Positions 43,352 to 52,309 of a DNA stretch of 64,000 nucleotides are shown here, piece by piece (within the stretch, counting starts at the first letter, position 1; the number at the start of each line of letters is the position of its first letter). The notes below the pieces were generated by a model, which did not search any database, was not told the origin of the DNA, and saw only the letters and a program-made list of their open reading frames with translations. The translations under genes were made by a program, and so were the position numbers. The stretch comes from RBG-16-57-9 sp964529745 (lineage in GTDB: Archaea > Thermoproteota > Bathyarchaeia > TCS64), in assembly GCA_964529745.1 (NCBI GenBank), contig CAZGZR010000001.1, forward strand, positions 1 to 64,000. Reading direction: 5' to 3'.

Positions 43352-43754
43352 TTATGCTTGTAGCTTGTCGTTTATCCATTCGACGTATCTTTCTGCGTCT
43401 CTGACGGCCGTGGCTGCCCCTTTTTTACTGATGAGCCGCTCCTCGTACTCGGAGGCGTTCTTTATGCCTAGCAGCCTGCTGAGCTGTCTGCTCTTGTTTC
43501 TCAGCTCGTTTTTTAGGGAGGTTTAGGGTTTGGAGCAGCGAGAGGGCGTCTTCGTGTCGTTGTCCCACGTGTCTTACGCCTATTATGAATACGGTTAAGG
43601 CGTCTGTGGCGCTTTTTCCGCTGTGGACCGCGTTTATCGTGGCGGCGTTCCGCCGTCTGGCTTGCAGGGATTCTTTCGCAGTCTCCAGGTTTTCCCTTGC
43701 TTTCTGGAGGTAGTTGCGGTATAGCTCCTTGTTCACCTTCCTCGTCTTGGACAC
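43352..43754 (-). pseudogene. HEPN-domain toxin gene with a frameshift in an A6 run
   Basis: The first frame (from ATG at 43754) gives a HEPN-domain helical protein: YLQKARENLETAKESLQARR, INAVHSGKSATDAL, and RHVGQRHEDAL containing an RxxxxxH motif typical of HEPN RNases. After LNLPKK the frame turns into a nonsense tail ending at 43425. Dropping one A from the AAAAAA run on the minus strand (about 43515-43520) restores NELRNKSRQLSRLLG...AERYVEWINDKLQA up to TAA at 43352, the family C terminus. Cause unknown: error, slippage or decay. It follows the MNT gene by 6 nt, forming an HEPN/MNT toxin-antitoxin pair. Confidence 0.7.
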
Positions 43755-43760
43755 GTCCTG

Positions 43761-44093
43761 TCACCGGTCTCTGCTGCAGATGGGGATGTTGTTTTCACGT
43801 ATTTCTTTTACTAGCTGCTGATTGTCCATGTTTTCTTCTTCGGGGGTCAGTATGTAGGGGTTTATGGGGTTACCGTATTTTTTGCTGCAGTGTATCTGCA
43901 GCTCCGTGAGCCTTTCCTCTGTTTCCTCTCTTTCATGGGTTATTACGAGGAGGTCGATGTCGCTTCGCGGCTCTTCCCGGCCTGTGGCTACGCTTCCGAA
44001 TATCTTGGCTGACTCTACTGCGGGGAGGGGGCAGAGGCGCTGCTTGATGTCTTCTCGGAGTTTTTGGACGGTTTTTTCCTCGTAGTCGAACAT
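43761..44093 (-). CDS. MNT-type minimal nucleotidyltransferase antitoxin
   Basis: A 110-residue minimal nucleotidyltransferase. The signature is IFGSVATGREEPRSDIDLLV (GS...G...SD-x-D, metal-binding Asp pair near residues 45-47). In HEPN/MNT modules this enzyme adenylylates or otherwise blocks the HEPN RNase encoded next. It starts at the ATG at 44093 and ends 6 nt before the HEPN gene. A C-terminal region DNQQLVKEIRENNIPI is typical. The plus strand opposite its start carries an unrelated VapC fragment. Confidence 0.82.
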   Translation of the reverse strand: MFDYEEKTVQKLREDIKQRLCPLPAVESAKIFGSVATGREEPRSDIDLLVITHEREETEERLTELQIHCSKKYGNPINPYILTPEEENMDNQQLVKEIRENNIPICSRDR

Positions 44094-44131
44094 GTGTGAG
44101 AGCAGGGGTGCTAGGACGCTTTCCTGGTTCA

Positions 44132-44287
44132 GGTGTATCCCTGCCGGACTGCTTCACCCTGTCCCTGGCGAAGCGCCTGTCCGTGCCATACCTCTTCGCC
44201 GGAAGAGAGAGGGAGCTGCTGGCGGAGACGGAGAGAAAAGCCTTCGACGTCGAGATAGCGTACCTGGAGGACTACGTGACAGACTAG
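44132..44287 (+). pseudogene. C-terminal fragment of a VapC/PIN toxin
   Basis: The plus strand encodes GVSLPDCFTLSLAKRLSVPY, then LFAGRERELLAE and VEIAYLEDY before a stop at 44287: the last ~50 residues of a PIN-domain protein (the D-C-F-T-L segment carries a conserved Asp). No PIN N terminus precedes it; the upstream DNA belongs to the minus-strand MNT gene. It is therefore a truncated remnant. The following 44288-44476 contains C-rich repeats of short CA motifs but no gene. Confidence 0.55.
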
Positions 44288-44476
44288 GATCCGAGCCACG
44301 CGGTTCACGCCGGCTCAAGAACCTAAGCCTCACCAGACCGCATAAGGTCCACGGACCCGTCGTCACACAACACCAGCCCATCCACCCACTACATCATCCT
44401 CCTCGCCCAGAAGACCCACAGACCCCAGATACGTGCACACATCCACATCACACATGCACTCGAAGCTGACACGTGC

Positions 44477-46108
44477 TCACATCTTTTTCCTTATCTCGAT
44501 AGGCGCGAGGAAAAGAGAAACGACGGCGGCGCCTAACACAAAAAACCCCGAATACGATATGGATGTCCTCGTCGCCTCTACTATACCTTGACGGATGTCA
44601 TCCTCTAGGATCAACGAAACGTTCACCGGTAGAGAATCGTAGAGCCGCTGCAGCTGCTTACTGTCCAGCCCGTTCTCGGAGAGGGTGCTCTCTACCCGAG
44701 ACTTAACCTCATCGGGTATTCTAGGATCACTCTGTATCCTCACGCCTGCGCTGGTGAACATCGAACCCACGAGAATGGCCCCGAGTATAGCCACCCCTAT
44801 GCTACCTCCCACCTGACGCATCGTCGCGCTGATGGCCGACGCCTCGCCTGCAACGTTTAGAGGCGCAGAGGATAATATGATGTTGTTTAGCTGGCTCGAC
44901 CCTAAGCCGAACCCCAGCCCGAATAGAGAGAGAGCGGGAAAAAGATCGATGTAGGTAGCACCCACCGATATCGCGCCCCGCAAAACGAAGGTACCAAGAG
45001 CCAAAACGAATAGCCCAGATATGACCAGATACTTTACGTCAACCCTCTTTGAGATGAAACCCGAGAGAAGCCCGAACACGAGTATACCGATCGAGGCTGG
45101 AAGAAAATACAGCCCAGTCTGGAACGCGTTCAAACCCAAGACGTTCTCAAAAAAAATGGGCAACATGAAGAAAGTACCAGACTGCCCAAAGGCCAGTATC
45201 GCCAAAATGGCTAAACCGATGCTGAACGCCCTTGATCGAAACATGCTCAACTCTAGGAGAGGAGAACGGCCTTCCTCTTCCAGCACAGATTCATGGCGTA
45301 TAAACGACCTGATCAACAGAACGGATAACGCGAAGAAAAAGGGTATAACGGAGACAGCATCCCACGGCCACCTGTAGGAGAGAAAAGTAAACTCCTGTTT
45401 AGGCCTAAACCAGCCGTAATTGTCACCCTCGATGAAGCCATATACTAGGAACAGCAGCCCCGACGAAGATAAAAGAGTCCCCACCCAATCGAACCTCTTC
45501 TCCTTCTCACCACAGGACTCAACGATCAAAACAGAGCCCGCTAAAGCAGCCATGCCCACGAAAATGTTGATCCTGAAGGACCACCTCCACGAGAAAGACG
45601 AGGTAAGGTACCCCCCAAGCAGAGGCCCCACCGTCGCCGAGGCACCGGCTATGGCGCCCCACACGCCGAAGGCTATGGCCCTCTCTTCGCCCTTGAAGGT
45701 GCCGTCGATCAGGCTCAGCGCGGAGGTCAACGTCATCGCCGCACCCACGGCCTGAATGAGGCTCCTACCGAGAAGAAGATGAAATATGCCGGTCGACTCT
45801 GAGCCGATGAATGACCCCATCATAAAAACGATGACGCCAGCGACGAAGACCTTTCTCCTGCCAACCAGGTCGCCTAACCGCCCCACCGTTATCAACACCG
45901 CGGATATGGTAAGCGAGTAGCCCGAGATCACGAACTCGAGGGAGCTCAGCTGGACCCCGAGGTCACTTATCATATAAGGTATCGAGACGTTCAGAATGGT
46001 GTTATCGATCACGACTATGGCCAAGCCCAGCGAGATAATGATTAAGGCATACCAGCGGTTCTCATATTTTGCGTACGAGGAGATGCCCATGATCTCCTTA
46101 CATGGCAC
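44477..46108 (-). CDS. MFS drug exporter, DHA2 (EmrB/QacA) family
   Basis: A 543-residue membrane protein with about 14 transmembrane helices. Signature segments are VVIDNTILNVSIPYM in helix 1, VGRLGDLVGRRKVFV (motif A, between helices 2 and 3), and GRSLIQAVGAAMTLTSALSLI. It exports drugs or other hydrophobic compounds by proton antiport. A long external loop region near residues 440-500 precedes the last helix, as is typical of DHA2. The alternative ATG at 46090 would remove six residues. No adjacent regulator. Substrate unknown. Confidence 0.85.
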   Translation of the reverse strand: MPCKEIMGISSYAKYENRWYALIIISLGLAIVVIDNTILNVSIPYMISDLGVQLSSLEFVISGYSLTISAVLITVGRLGDLVGRRKVFVAGVIVFMMGSFIGSESTGIFHLLLGRSLIQAVGAAMTLTSALSLIDGTFKGEERAIAFGVWGAIAGASATVGPLLGGYLTSSFSWRWSFRINIFVGMAALAGSVLIVESCGEKEKRFDWVGTLLSSSGLLFLVYGFIEGDNYGWFRPKQEFTFLSYRWPWDAVSVIPFFFALSVLLIRSFIRHESVLEEEGRSPLLELSMFRSRAFSIGLAILAILAFGQSGTFFMLPIFFENVLGLNAFQTGLYFLPASIGILVFGLLSGFISKRVDVKYLVISGLFVLALGTFVLRGAISVGATYIDLFPALSLFGLGFGLGSSQLNNIILSSAPLNVAGEASAISATMRQVGGSIGVAILGAILVGSMFTSAGVRIQSDPRIPDEVKSRVESTLSENGLDSKQLQRLYDSLPVNVSLILEDDIRQGIVEATRTSISYSGFFVLGAAVVSLFLAPIEIRKKM

Positions 46109-46322
46109 ATTCTATATAAACCAAAAAATGGAGTCCCCCAGCCTTCGTCGATTAAAGCACCAACAGGATGCTCAGCCCCGCGAGAAATCATACGCCGCCT
46201 CCAACCCCATCAAACAGGGAGAAAACCCCGAGGACCGGGAAACAGAGCTCCCGTCCATACCCGGGCTCCGAACCCCCTTTCAACCAAGTTTAAAAGACAC
46301 GATCCACCCACCACGGGCTAAC

Positions 46323-46462
46323 GTGGAGACCCAGAACATCACCGCGGCGAAGACCGCCTTCCTCTTCCCCGACGAGCTGGACATATAGAAGTCGTGGTCC
46401 CCAAGTTCCACGCCGAGAACTGGTTCAAATACATCTCAGACGAGCTGAAAAAGAAACCATAA
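46323..46462 (+). pseudogene. small broken gene
   Basis: A TATA-like GTTTAAAA (46288-46295) lies 31 nt upstream of a GTG. The frame then reads VETQNITAAKTAFLFPDELD and hits TAG at 46388. A different frame immediately continues IEVVVPKFHAENWFKYISDE and ends KKKP at a TAA (46462). Removing two bases or adding one at about 46383-46386 joins them into a plausible ~45-residue protein. Family not recognised. The preceding 46109-46322 otherwise holds no gene that I can support. Confidence 0.35.
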
Positions 46463-46511
46463 CCGATACGCACACACATAGTAATAATAACTTTATAGTT
46501 TACCAAGACAC

Positions 46512-47018
46512 ATGGGTCGTCAACTAAACCAACTGAATGTGTACCTTCTCGTGGCGGCTCTGATAGTTGGCGGCGTCACCGGATACGTTCTCGGCATAAA
46601 ACCCATTCAGGAGATGTCGACTAAGGTGAACCAGTTGGAGAACGAGTTAGCGTCATTGAAGGAGGAGTTCACCGCATACTCTGGGAGGGACTGGCGTCTC
46701 GCCTTCAACTATGGCGAATCCTTCGGCCAGGACACCCACCAGGTAGTACGCAACTCTCTCGGGCCCTTCCATCTAAACGGTAACGAGGTCAGGTTCGTCT
46801 GGCTCTTCCAGTCTCAGAAACTCGATGATGGAGTCCCCGGGACCCTGGAGATCACACTGAGATACGCCAACGGCACCTCTGTCGGGCGACGCACAACGTC
46901 CTCGGTCTTCTCAATCGGATCGGCGGACATGGACCTCCGCGCCGCAGGCAACTACACGATCGGGTTCATGGCCACGGGATGCGTTGACACGTTCATATGG
47001 GTCTGGGACTACGGCTGA
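46512..47018 (+). CDS. membrane-anchored hypothetical protein with coiled coil
   Basis: A 168-residue protein. The N terminus has a single hydrophobic helix (about residues 9-28, VYLLVAALIVGGVTGYVLGI) serving as signal anchor, then a short coiled coil (KVNQLENELASLKEEF) and an outside beta-rich domain with LEITLRYANGTSV and GNYTIGFMATGC. N-x-T/S sites such as NGT and NYT could be glycosylated. It probably faces the cell exterior. Function is unknown. Two TATA-like motifs (TTTATAGTTT about 46491-46500) precede the ATG. Independent of the flanking genes. Confidence 0.65.
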   Translation: MGRQLNQLNVYLLVAALIVGGVTGYVLGIKPIQEMSTKVNQLENELASLKEEFTAYSGRDWRLAFNYGESFGQDTHQVVRNSLGPFHLNGNEVRFVWLFQSQKLDDGVPGTLEITLRYANGTSVGRRTTSSVFSIGSADMDLRAAGNYTIGFMATGCVDTFIWVWDYG

Positions 47019-47197
47019 CAACATCGCATGCGTACCTCAGAATCGTCTCAACGCACGCTGGCTGCGCACATAGTGTCAGGCTCTCATACTGGACGCTGTG
47101 AGGAAAGGCATTAGCCTACCCCTCAAACACCACAGTTGCGCCCAATGCATCGTTCATGCAAAACCAATAAAAAGGAAACCCGGAATCCCGTTGTGGC

Positions 47198-48151
47198 ATG
47201 AACACCGAGGCAAACTACAAGACCCGGGACCTGGAACCCGGAAACCTGGCGCTGTTCTTCGTGACCGCGTTCGCCTGGACCTGGGCCTTCTGGTCACCCT
47301 TCATACTCGGCATACTCAGACTCCCAATGGGAACCGGCACACCCAACGTAGACCTCGGCGAGATGGGACTGATCCTGCCCATCATCCTCGTCAGCCCCTT
47401 CGGGCCAACCATCGCCGCCTTCGTGACCAGCTACCTGAGCGAAGGCAGGGAAGGCCCCCGCAGGCTCTGGAGACGATTCAGAGACTGTAAACCCTCGAAA
47501 ACATGGCTCATCATAACCCTGGCCTTTTACCCAGCCATCTTCCTATTGATCAGGGTATCCTCGGCGACGATCTTCAACGTCCCCCAACCCACACCGGCAT
47601 GGACAGACAACCCGCTAATCATACTCGCGCCCCTCGCCGCGAGCGTGCTCCACGGGGGCCTGAGCGAGGAGTTCGGCTGGAGAGGATACGCCTTACCCAG
47701 ACTCCAGTCCCGGCTCAACGCGACACAAGCCAGCATGGCCCTGGGCCTCATGGAGGGCCTATGGCACGTGCCCCTCGTCTTCTGGGTGGGCGACGCCCGC
47801 TACGGCATGTCGATCCCGTTGCTGATACTGTGGCAGACGATAGCGACGTTCTACAGGACCTGGATATACAACAACACCGAGGGAAGCCTCCTGGCCGCGG
47901 TGCTCTTCCACGCCATGGGTAACACGGCCAGCGACATCGCGCCAATCAACATTCCCTCCATCCCCTGGCTTCCCAGATACAAGTTCGTGCCTCTACCTCT
48001 GTTGATTGTGTTCAGCGCGATCGTCCTGGTGATCGTGGGTGTTTACGGGCCCGAGGACATGATAAGAAAAAATAAATCTGACTCAAAAGGCACAAAAGAG
48101 AACTACAACTCTGTTTTGTTGGTTCAGCTGATGGCGGCAAGAACCCCGTGA
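47198..48151 (+). CDS. CPBP family intramembrane metalloprotease
   Basis: A 317-residue membrane protein with about eight hydrophobic helices. The CPBP/CAAX-protease motifs are GGLSEEFGWRGY (Glu-Glu and Arg near residues 156-161), LMEGLWHVPLVFW (His in the second motif) and the third FHAMGNTASDI. Members cleave within the membrane; bacterial homologues protect against bacteriocins or process prenylated or leader peptides. A TATA-like AATAAAAA (47167-47173) lies 29 nt upstream of the ATG, so it is leaderless. No obvious substrate gene adjoins it. Confidence 0.85.
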   Translation: MNTEANYKTRDLEPGNLALFFVTAFAWTWAFWSPFILGILRLPMGTGTPNVDLGEMGLILPIILVSPFGPTIAAFVTSYLSEGREGPRRLWRRFRDCKPSKTWLIITLAFYPAIFLLIRVSSATIFNVPQPTPAWTDNPLIILAPLAASVLHGGLSEEFGWRGYALPRLQSRLNATQASMALGLMEGLWHVPLVFWVGDARYGMSIPLLILWQTIATFYRTWIYNNTEGSLLAAVLFHAMGNTASDIAPINIPSIPWLPRYKFVPLPLLIVFSAIVLVIVGVYGPEDMIRKNKSDSKGTKENYNSVLLVQLMAARTP

Positions 48152-48251
48152 AGACAAGGTTATAAGCCCCTGGATTAAATGGGTCCGACGTTCGCAGAGC
48201 TACACCACGAGGTAAGCTCCACGACTCGCCTCCTGCAGTCGAGGCGTCTCC

Positions 48252-48794
48252 TCACCTGATGGACCTGACAGGTATCCTCAGCGTAACTGTATCATCACCG
48301 ATATCCGCTTTCACATCTACATCCAGGATGTTCATCACCATGGCATCAAGGTAAGACCTAATAAACACACTCCACTTCCTGTCCAACACGTGCCTAAGAT
48401 GAAACATATGCTCACCGTTCATCTGATGATAATCGCACGCAAACCATCCATCATACCCCGCCATAACCTCCTCGATAAACCACTTGACAGACGGGAAATT
48501 CAGCTTCATCCCACGCATCAGCATATCAACCCTGGCACGGGTGCAACCCGCATGCTCACCCACCCCAGCCGCCTCCTCGTCACTCAACGCCATGAAGATC
48601 AATGAAATGGTTTTTCGATCGATGCAGAGCAGCTGAGAGCTGCTGTAGAACTTCCCATGGTATAAGTACTTATGGACCAAGTGATTTATCAACGAGTTCA
48701 CGCTCTGATTCAATGCCTTCGCTTCCTCTATCAGCATCTCGTTGATATTATCAGGAAACCTAAATGTCCTCGTGACATATTTGTCCGATGACAC
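48252..48794 (-). CDS. hypothetical regulator with N-terminal ribbon-helix-helix domain
   Basis: A 180-residue protein. The N terminus YVTRTFRFPDNINEMLIEEA plus NQSVNSLINHLVHKYL reads strand-helix-helix, a ribbon-helix-helix DNA-binding domain. The C-terminal ~110 residues (about 60-180) contain a conserved-looking FACDYHQMNGEHMFHLRHVL with several His and aromatic residues, possibly a ligand-binding fold. It resembles archaeal regulators with this architecture, but I cannot name the sensor. Divergent from 48889 across about 95 nt that includes a small inverted repeat AGAAC-GACT-GTTCT (48829-48842). Confidence 0.6.
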   Translation of the reverse strand: MSSDKYVTRTFRFPDNINEMLIEEAKALNQSVNSLINHLVHKYLYHGKFYSSSQLLCIDRKTISLIFMALSDEEAAGVGEHAGCTRARVDMLMRGMKLNFPSVKWFIEEVMAGYDGWFACDYHQMNGEHMFHLRHVLDRKWSVFIRSYLDAMVMNILDVDVKADIGDDTVTLRIPVRSIR

Positions 48795-48888
48795 ATCATT
48801 ACAATATGATAAACTTAAATAAAAAAAGAACGACTGTTCTTAATTGGAACCGACAATTGTTTATAAAACATATCTTACTACAACACTC

Positions 48889-49167
48889 ATGGACTCGGTG
48901 TTCTTAGAACTTATAAACGAAATTATTTGTTCTTACAGCGATGACGAGAACCTCAAGATCGTATCAGACTTCTGGAATAGCATCGAGCCCGCAATTGGAG
49001 ACGATAACCGTACAGCGTTCCTCCTAGGAAGCGTCTACGGTCAATGCCTCTTCCTCTACAACAGCTACTACGACGACAGCAGGGACCCCGAAAACAGGAA
49101 AAAGTTCCAGCACCTCTTATCAAAGATAATCAAGGGAATGAAAGACAACTTCAACGAAACCCCATAA
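48889..49167 (+). CDS. hypothetical protein, 92 residues
   Basis: A soluble helical acidic protein beginning MDSVFLELINEIICSYSDD. The frame is open upstream from a TTG at 48844, but a TATA box TTTATAAAA (48860-48868) falls inside that extension and is 25 nt from the ATG at 48889, so the latter is preferred and the mRNA is leaderless. No motif that I recognise. Probably controlled together with the divergent regulator, given the shared short promoter region. Confidence 0.6.
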   Translation: MDSVFLELINEIICSYSDDENLKIVSDFWNSIEPAIGDDNRTAFLLGSVYGQCLFLYNSYYDDSRDPENRKKFQHLLSKIIKGMKDNFNETP

Positions 49168-49633
49168 ACGTCTCGTATCCGCGTATATCCAAGCCGCTAA
49201 ACATCACAGACAAGACCCTACACACATGCATCGAGAGCGTAACGAGCATAACCGTAGTTTTTGTATCAACATGATGCACAACAATGCATCACCCAATGTA
49301 AATACAAATGTATTAAAAACTCTATAAAAAAATGACGTTATTAACATGAATAGATGAATCTTCTTTGTTATTTTTTTAATATTAAGGAAAATAAAGGTAA
49401 AGCGGGTCATCTTCTTTTTGCGATGGCATATAACGCAATATTGGTTCGTAAAGAGGACGATTACCGTTAGATTGTGCGAAATAAGAACATTTCCATATTC
49501 AATAATATAAAAAAGGCGAAATCAGTGTCCTAACCAGAGTCAAGTCTCCTCGAGACAACGGATCATGCTCTCATATGGTATTCATTGGCTTAGGAATTTC
49601 AATCAACCAATGCTTGGAGTGGAAGCATGACAG
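49168..49633. other. 466-nt AT-rich intergenic region upstream of the Hdr operon
   Basis: I find no credible gene: the open frames are AT-driven and lack family resemblance. A TATA-like AATAATATAAAAAA at 49501-49513 is a plausible promoter for the Hdr operon, giving a leader of about 95 nt. A short stretch near 49270-49300 has repeated ATGCA motifs without clear structure. Confidence 0.4.
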
Positions 49634-50122
49634 ATGATGGCGTTAAGTCGTTTATCAAAAAAAGAGAAAGCGTACATCGGTGTGGCGGAGCAGTGCACCC
49701 AGTGCGGTAAATGCTCCAGCGGGTGCCCAGCCGCCAGATACCTCGAGCTGAGGCCACGGAGGATCGCGTTGATGGCCCAGAGAGACCTCGTCGAGGAGCT
49801 TCTCGGCTCCGACATAATATGGATGTGTACCCAGTGTCATCAATGCATGGAACGCTGCCCACGGGAGATAACCCCCTACGACATCATCATATACCTCCAG
49901 AACCTGTCGGTGCTAAAAGGCTACGACTACCCCAAGGATCTTGACATACTGTTCGCATCCATCAAGAGGTACGGAGCCATTCAGCTACCCCAGGAGATAT
50001 TCGACAGGGAATTCGAGAACTACGAGAGGAGTGACCTTAACCTGCCCGACCTCGAAGGCCCAGCCGACATCGAGGGGTTCCTAAAGGGATTGACCAAGGT
50101 TCTGGGGGAGTCGAGGCGTTGA
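49634..50122 (+). CDS. hdrC: heterodisulfide reductase subunit C-like protein
   Basis: A 162-residue iron-sulfur protein. Two [4Fe-4S] motifs are CTQCGKCSSGCP (residues 21-32) and CTQCHQCMERCP (about residues 66-77). This is the normal HdrC architecture with no membrane part (no HdrE or QmoC extension), so it is soluble. HdrC passes electrons between HdrA and the catalytic HdrB. It is the first gene of a six-gene operon; its stop overlaps the HdrB start (TTGA). The start codons ATG-ATG leave a choice of one residue. Confidence 0.9.
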   Translation: MMALSRLSKKEKAYIGVAEQCTQCGKCSSGCPAARYLELRPRRIALMAQRDLVEELLGSDIIWMCTQCHQCMERCPREITPYDIIIYLQNLSVLKGYDYPKDLDILFASIKRYGAIQLPQEIFDREFENYERSDLNLPDLEGPADIEGFLKGLTKVLGESRR

Positions 50123-50994
50123 GATACGCGCTGTTCCTAGGCTGCTGGATACACACCCAGCAGTACGGCTACGAGATGTCCACCAGAAGAACCCTGCCCA
50201 GGCTAGGGGTGGAGCTCCACGACCCCGAGGGCTTCAGCTGCTGCGGCTACCCCCTGAGGAGCTTCAACGACTCGGCGTGGTTCTACCTCTCGGCGAGAAA
50301 CCTCGCGATAGCCGAGAGGGACGGCCTCGACATACTCCCACTCTGCAACGGCTGCTACGCTTCCCTGAACGAAGTGAAGCACTACCTAGACTCCGACGAG
50401 GAGTTCAAAGACTACATCAACGAGGCTCTCAGCAACGAGGGCTTGGAGTATAGAGGAGGCAAAAGGGTCAGGCACATACTGGAGGTTCTTCACGAGGACA
50501 TCGGAGTTGAAAGGATAGAAGGAGAGATAGAAAAGCCGTTATCGGGTCTAAGCTTCGCCACGCACTGCGGCTGCCACGCGTTGAGGCCCAGCGACTTCAA
50601 GTACACCGACGACCCCGAGGACCCTAGGCTGCTGGACGAGGTGACCCAGGCTCTGGGAGCCGAGACGCGCTACTACCCGGAGAAGATGGACTGCTGCGGA
50701 GCGACCCTGGTACTAAGCAACTACGAGGCGGCTTTCAAGCTGACGGGCTACAAGATCCAAGCCATCCAGAGACGGGGCTTCGATGGACTCGTGACCAACT
50801 GCCCGTTCTGCCTCAAGATGTTCGACTCAAGGCAGGAAGCCGCTGGCAAGATCATACACGACGAGGGTCTGAGCCTCCCAGTCTTCTACATCACCCAGCT
50901 CCTGGGACTAGCCCTAGGCATGGACGCGTTCGAGCTGGGTCTCGATTTCAACATGAGTCCGGTTGATGAAGTGATCGATAAAATTGGAGGCTGA
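50119..50994 (+). CDS. hdrB: heterodisulfide reductase subunit B-like protein
   Basis: A 291-residue protein with two CCG domains. First: FLGCWIHTQQ, SCCGYPLRSF and LCNGCYASL. Second: HCGCHALRP, DCCGATLVL and NCPFCLKM. These cysteine sets bind the two noncubane clusters at which HdrB splits disulfides (CoM-S-S-CoB in methanogens). No mcr genes are in this window, so the physiological disulfide or sulfur substrate may differ. The start is TTG overlapping the HdrC stop; HdrA begins 4 nt after the stop. Soluble. Confidence 0.9.
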   Translation: MRYALFLGCWIHTQQYGYEMSTRRTLPRLGVELHDPEGFSCCGYPLRSFNDSAWFYLSARNLAIAERDGLDILPLCNGCYASLNEVKHYLDSDEEFKDYINEALSNEGLEYRGGKRVRHILEVLHEDIGVERIEGEIEKPLSGLSFATHCGCHALRPSDFKYTDDPEDPRLLDEVTQALGAETRYYPEKMDCCGATLVLSNYEAAFKLTGYKIQAIQRRGFDGLVTNCPFCLKMFDSRQEAAGKIIHDEGLSLPVFYITQLLGLALGMDAFELGLDFNMSPVDEVIDKIGG

Positions 50995-50998
50995 GGCG

Positions 50999-52309
50999 AT
51001 GGAGTCATCCGTAGTAGTGATTGGCGGAGGAATAGCCGGAATCCAAGCCTCCCTTGACCTGGCAGACGGCGGCCACAAAGTGTACCTCGTTGAGAGGACG
51101 CCAAGCATAGGGGGCAAGATGGCGCTGCTTGACAAGACCTTCCCGACCCTCGACTGCGCCATCTGCATACTCGCGCCAAAGATGATCGAGGTATACAGGC
51201 ATCCCAACATCAGGCTCCTCACCAACTCCACGGTAACCAAGGTCTCCGGGGAAGCCGGGAACTTCGCCGTGAAGGTGACAAGGAAACCCAGGTACGTTGA
51301 CGAGGACAAGTGCATAGGCTGCGGCGTATGCGCCCAGAAGTGCCCCGTACGCGTGCCAGACGAGTACCAGATGGGGCTCAGCGACAGGAAAGCCATCTAC
51401 CTGCCGTTCCCCCAGTCGGTGCCGCTCGTCTACAGCATCGACCCGGAGCACTGCCTCCACTTGACGCAGGGCGTCTGCGGAGCCTGCGAGAAGCTCTGCG
51501 AAGCAGGAGCCATAGACTACGACCAGAAAGAGGAGACCCTTGAGATAAATGCCTCAGGGATAGTCGTGGCCACGGGGCTTGAGCCCTTCGATCCCACCAT
51601 CATCAACGAGTATGGGTACAGGAGGTACAGCGACGTCGTCACCGCCATGGAGTTCGAGCGCATGATAACGGCCACCGGCCCCACCGAGGGGGAGCTGCTC
51701 CGTCCTTCAAACAGCCAGCACCCACATAGCATCACCTTCATCCAGTGCGTCGGCTCCAGAAGCCTGCGTGAGGGATACCCCTACTGCTCCGCGGTGTGCT
51801 GCATGCACGCCACGAAAGAGGCGATGCTAGCGAAGGAGCACGCCCCGGACGTGGAGGCAACCATCTACTACACAGACCTCAGAGCCTTCGGGAAAGATTT
51901 CAGAGAGTTCATAGAGAGGGCGAAGAAAGAGTATGGAGTCAATTACGTCAGGGGTAAGCCGGGAGAGATCAGGGAAGACCCCGAGACCAAGACGCTTCAA
52001 TTCTGGTACGAGGACACCCACACCGGCGACGTAAGGCTAGCAGAGACGGACATGATCGTGCTCTGCACGGCCCTCCGCCCGAGCCCTGGAAACAGGGATC
52101 TAGCCGAGACCCTGAAGGTTGATGTCGACGAGTACGGTTTCTTCACCCAGCCAAGGCCCCTCATGGAACCGGTTGGTACGACTCGTGGAGGCGTCTACGT
52201 CTGCGGATTCTGCCAAGGCCCGAAGGACATACCAGACTCCATCGCGGAGGCCAGCGGAGCGGCGTCCATGATATCGGTAATCGCTGCAAAGAGGAGGGCT
52301 GGAGGATGA
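50999..52309 (+). CDS. hdrA: HdrA-like flavoprotein (QmoA-like size)
   Basis: A 436-residue flavoprotein: FAD motif GGGIAGIQASLDLADGGHKV near the N terminus, HdrA signature FPTLDCAICILAPKM (about residues 56-70), and ferredoxin-like motifs CIGCGVCAQKCP and a loosely spaced second CGACEKLCEAG. Its size and the adjacent larger HdrA resemble the QmoA/QmoB pair of sulfate reducers rather than the single ~650-residue HdrA of methanogens. It is the flavin that would bifurcate or confurcate electrons. I choose the ATG at 50999, preceded by GGAGG, over the in-frame TTG at 50984. The closing residues overlap the next start by 4 nt. Confidence 0.85.
   Translation: MESSVVVIGGGIAGIQASLDLADGGHKVYLVERTPSIGGKMALLDKTFPTLDCAICILAPKMIEVYRHPNIRLLTNSTVTKVSGEAGNFAVKVTRKPRYVDEDKCIGCGVCAQKCPVRVPDEYQMGLSDRKAIYLPFPQSVPLVYSIDPEHCLHLTQGVCGACEKLCEAGAIDYDQKEETLEINASGIVVATGLEPFDPTIINEYGYRRYSDVVTAMEFERMITATGPTEGELLRPSNSQHPHSITFIQCVGSRSLREGYPYCSAVCCMHATKEAMLAKEHAPDVEATIYYTDLRAFGKDFREFIERAKKEYGVNYVRGKPGEIREDPETKTLQFWYEDTHTGDVRLAETDMIVLCTALRPSPGNRDLAETLKVDVDEYGFFTQPRPLMEPVGTTRGGVYVCGFCQGPKDIPDSIAEASGAASMISVIAAKRRAGG

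Noticed and set aside
44092..44469. 125-codon plus-strand frame
   Set aside because: Product is Arg/Pro/His-rich; the real coding trace in this place is the VapC C-terminal fragment in another frame.
48205..48250. Possible hairpin around CGACTCGCCTCCTGCAGTCGAGGCGTC as an attachment or tRNA end
   Set aside because: Only a loose inverted repeat without tRNA arms or flanking duplication; at most a terminator between convergent genes.
49204..49410. 68-codon minus-strand frame in the gap before the Hdr operon
   Set aside because: AT-driven, hydrophobic and lacking promoter spacing or a family match.
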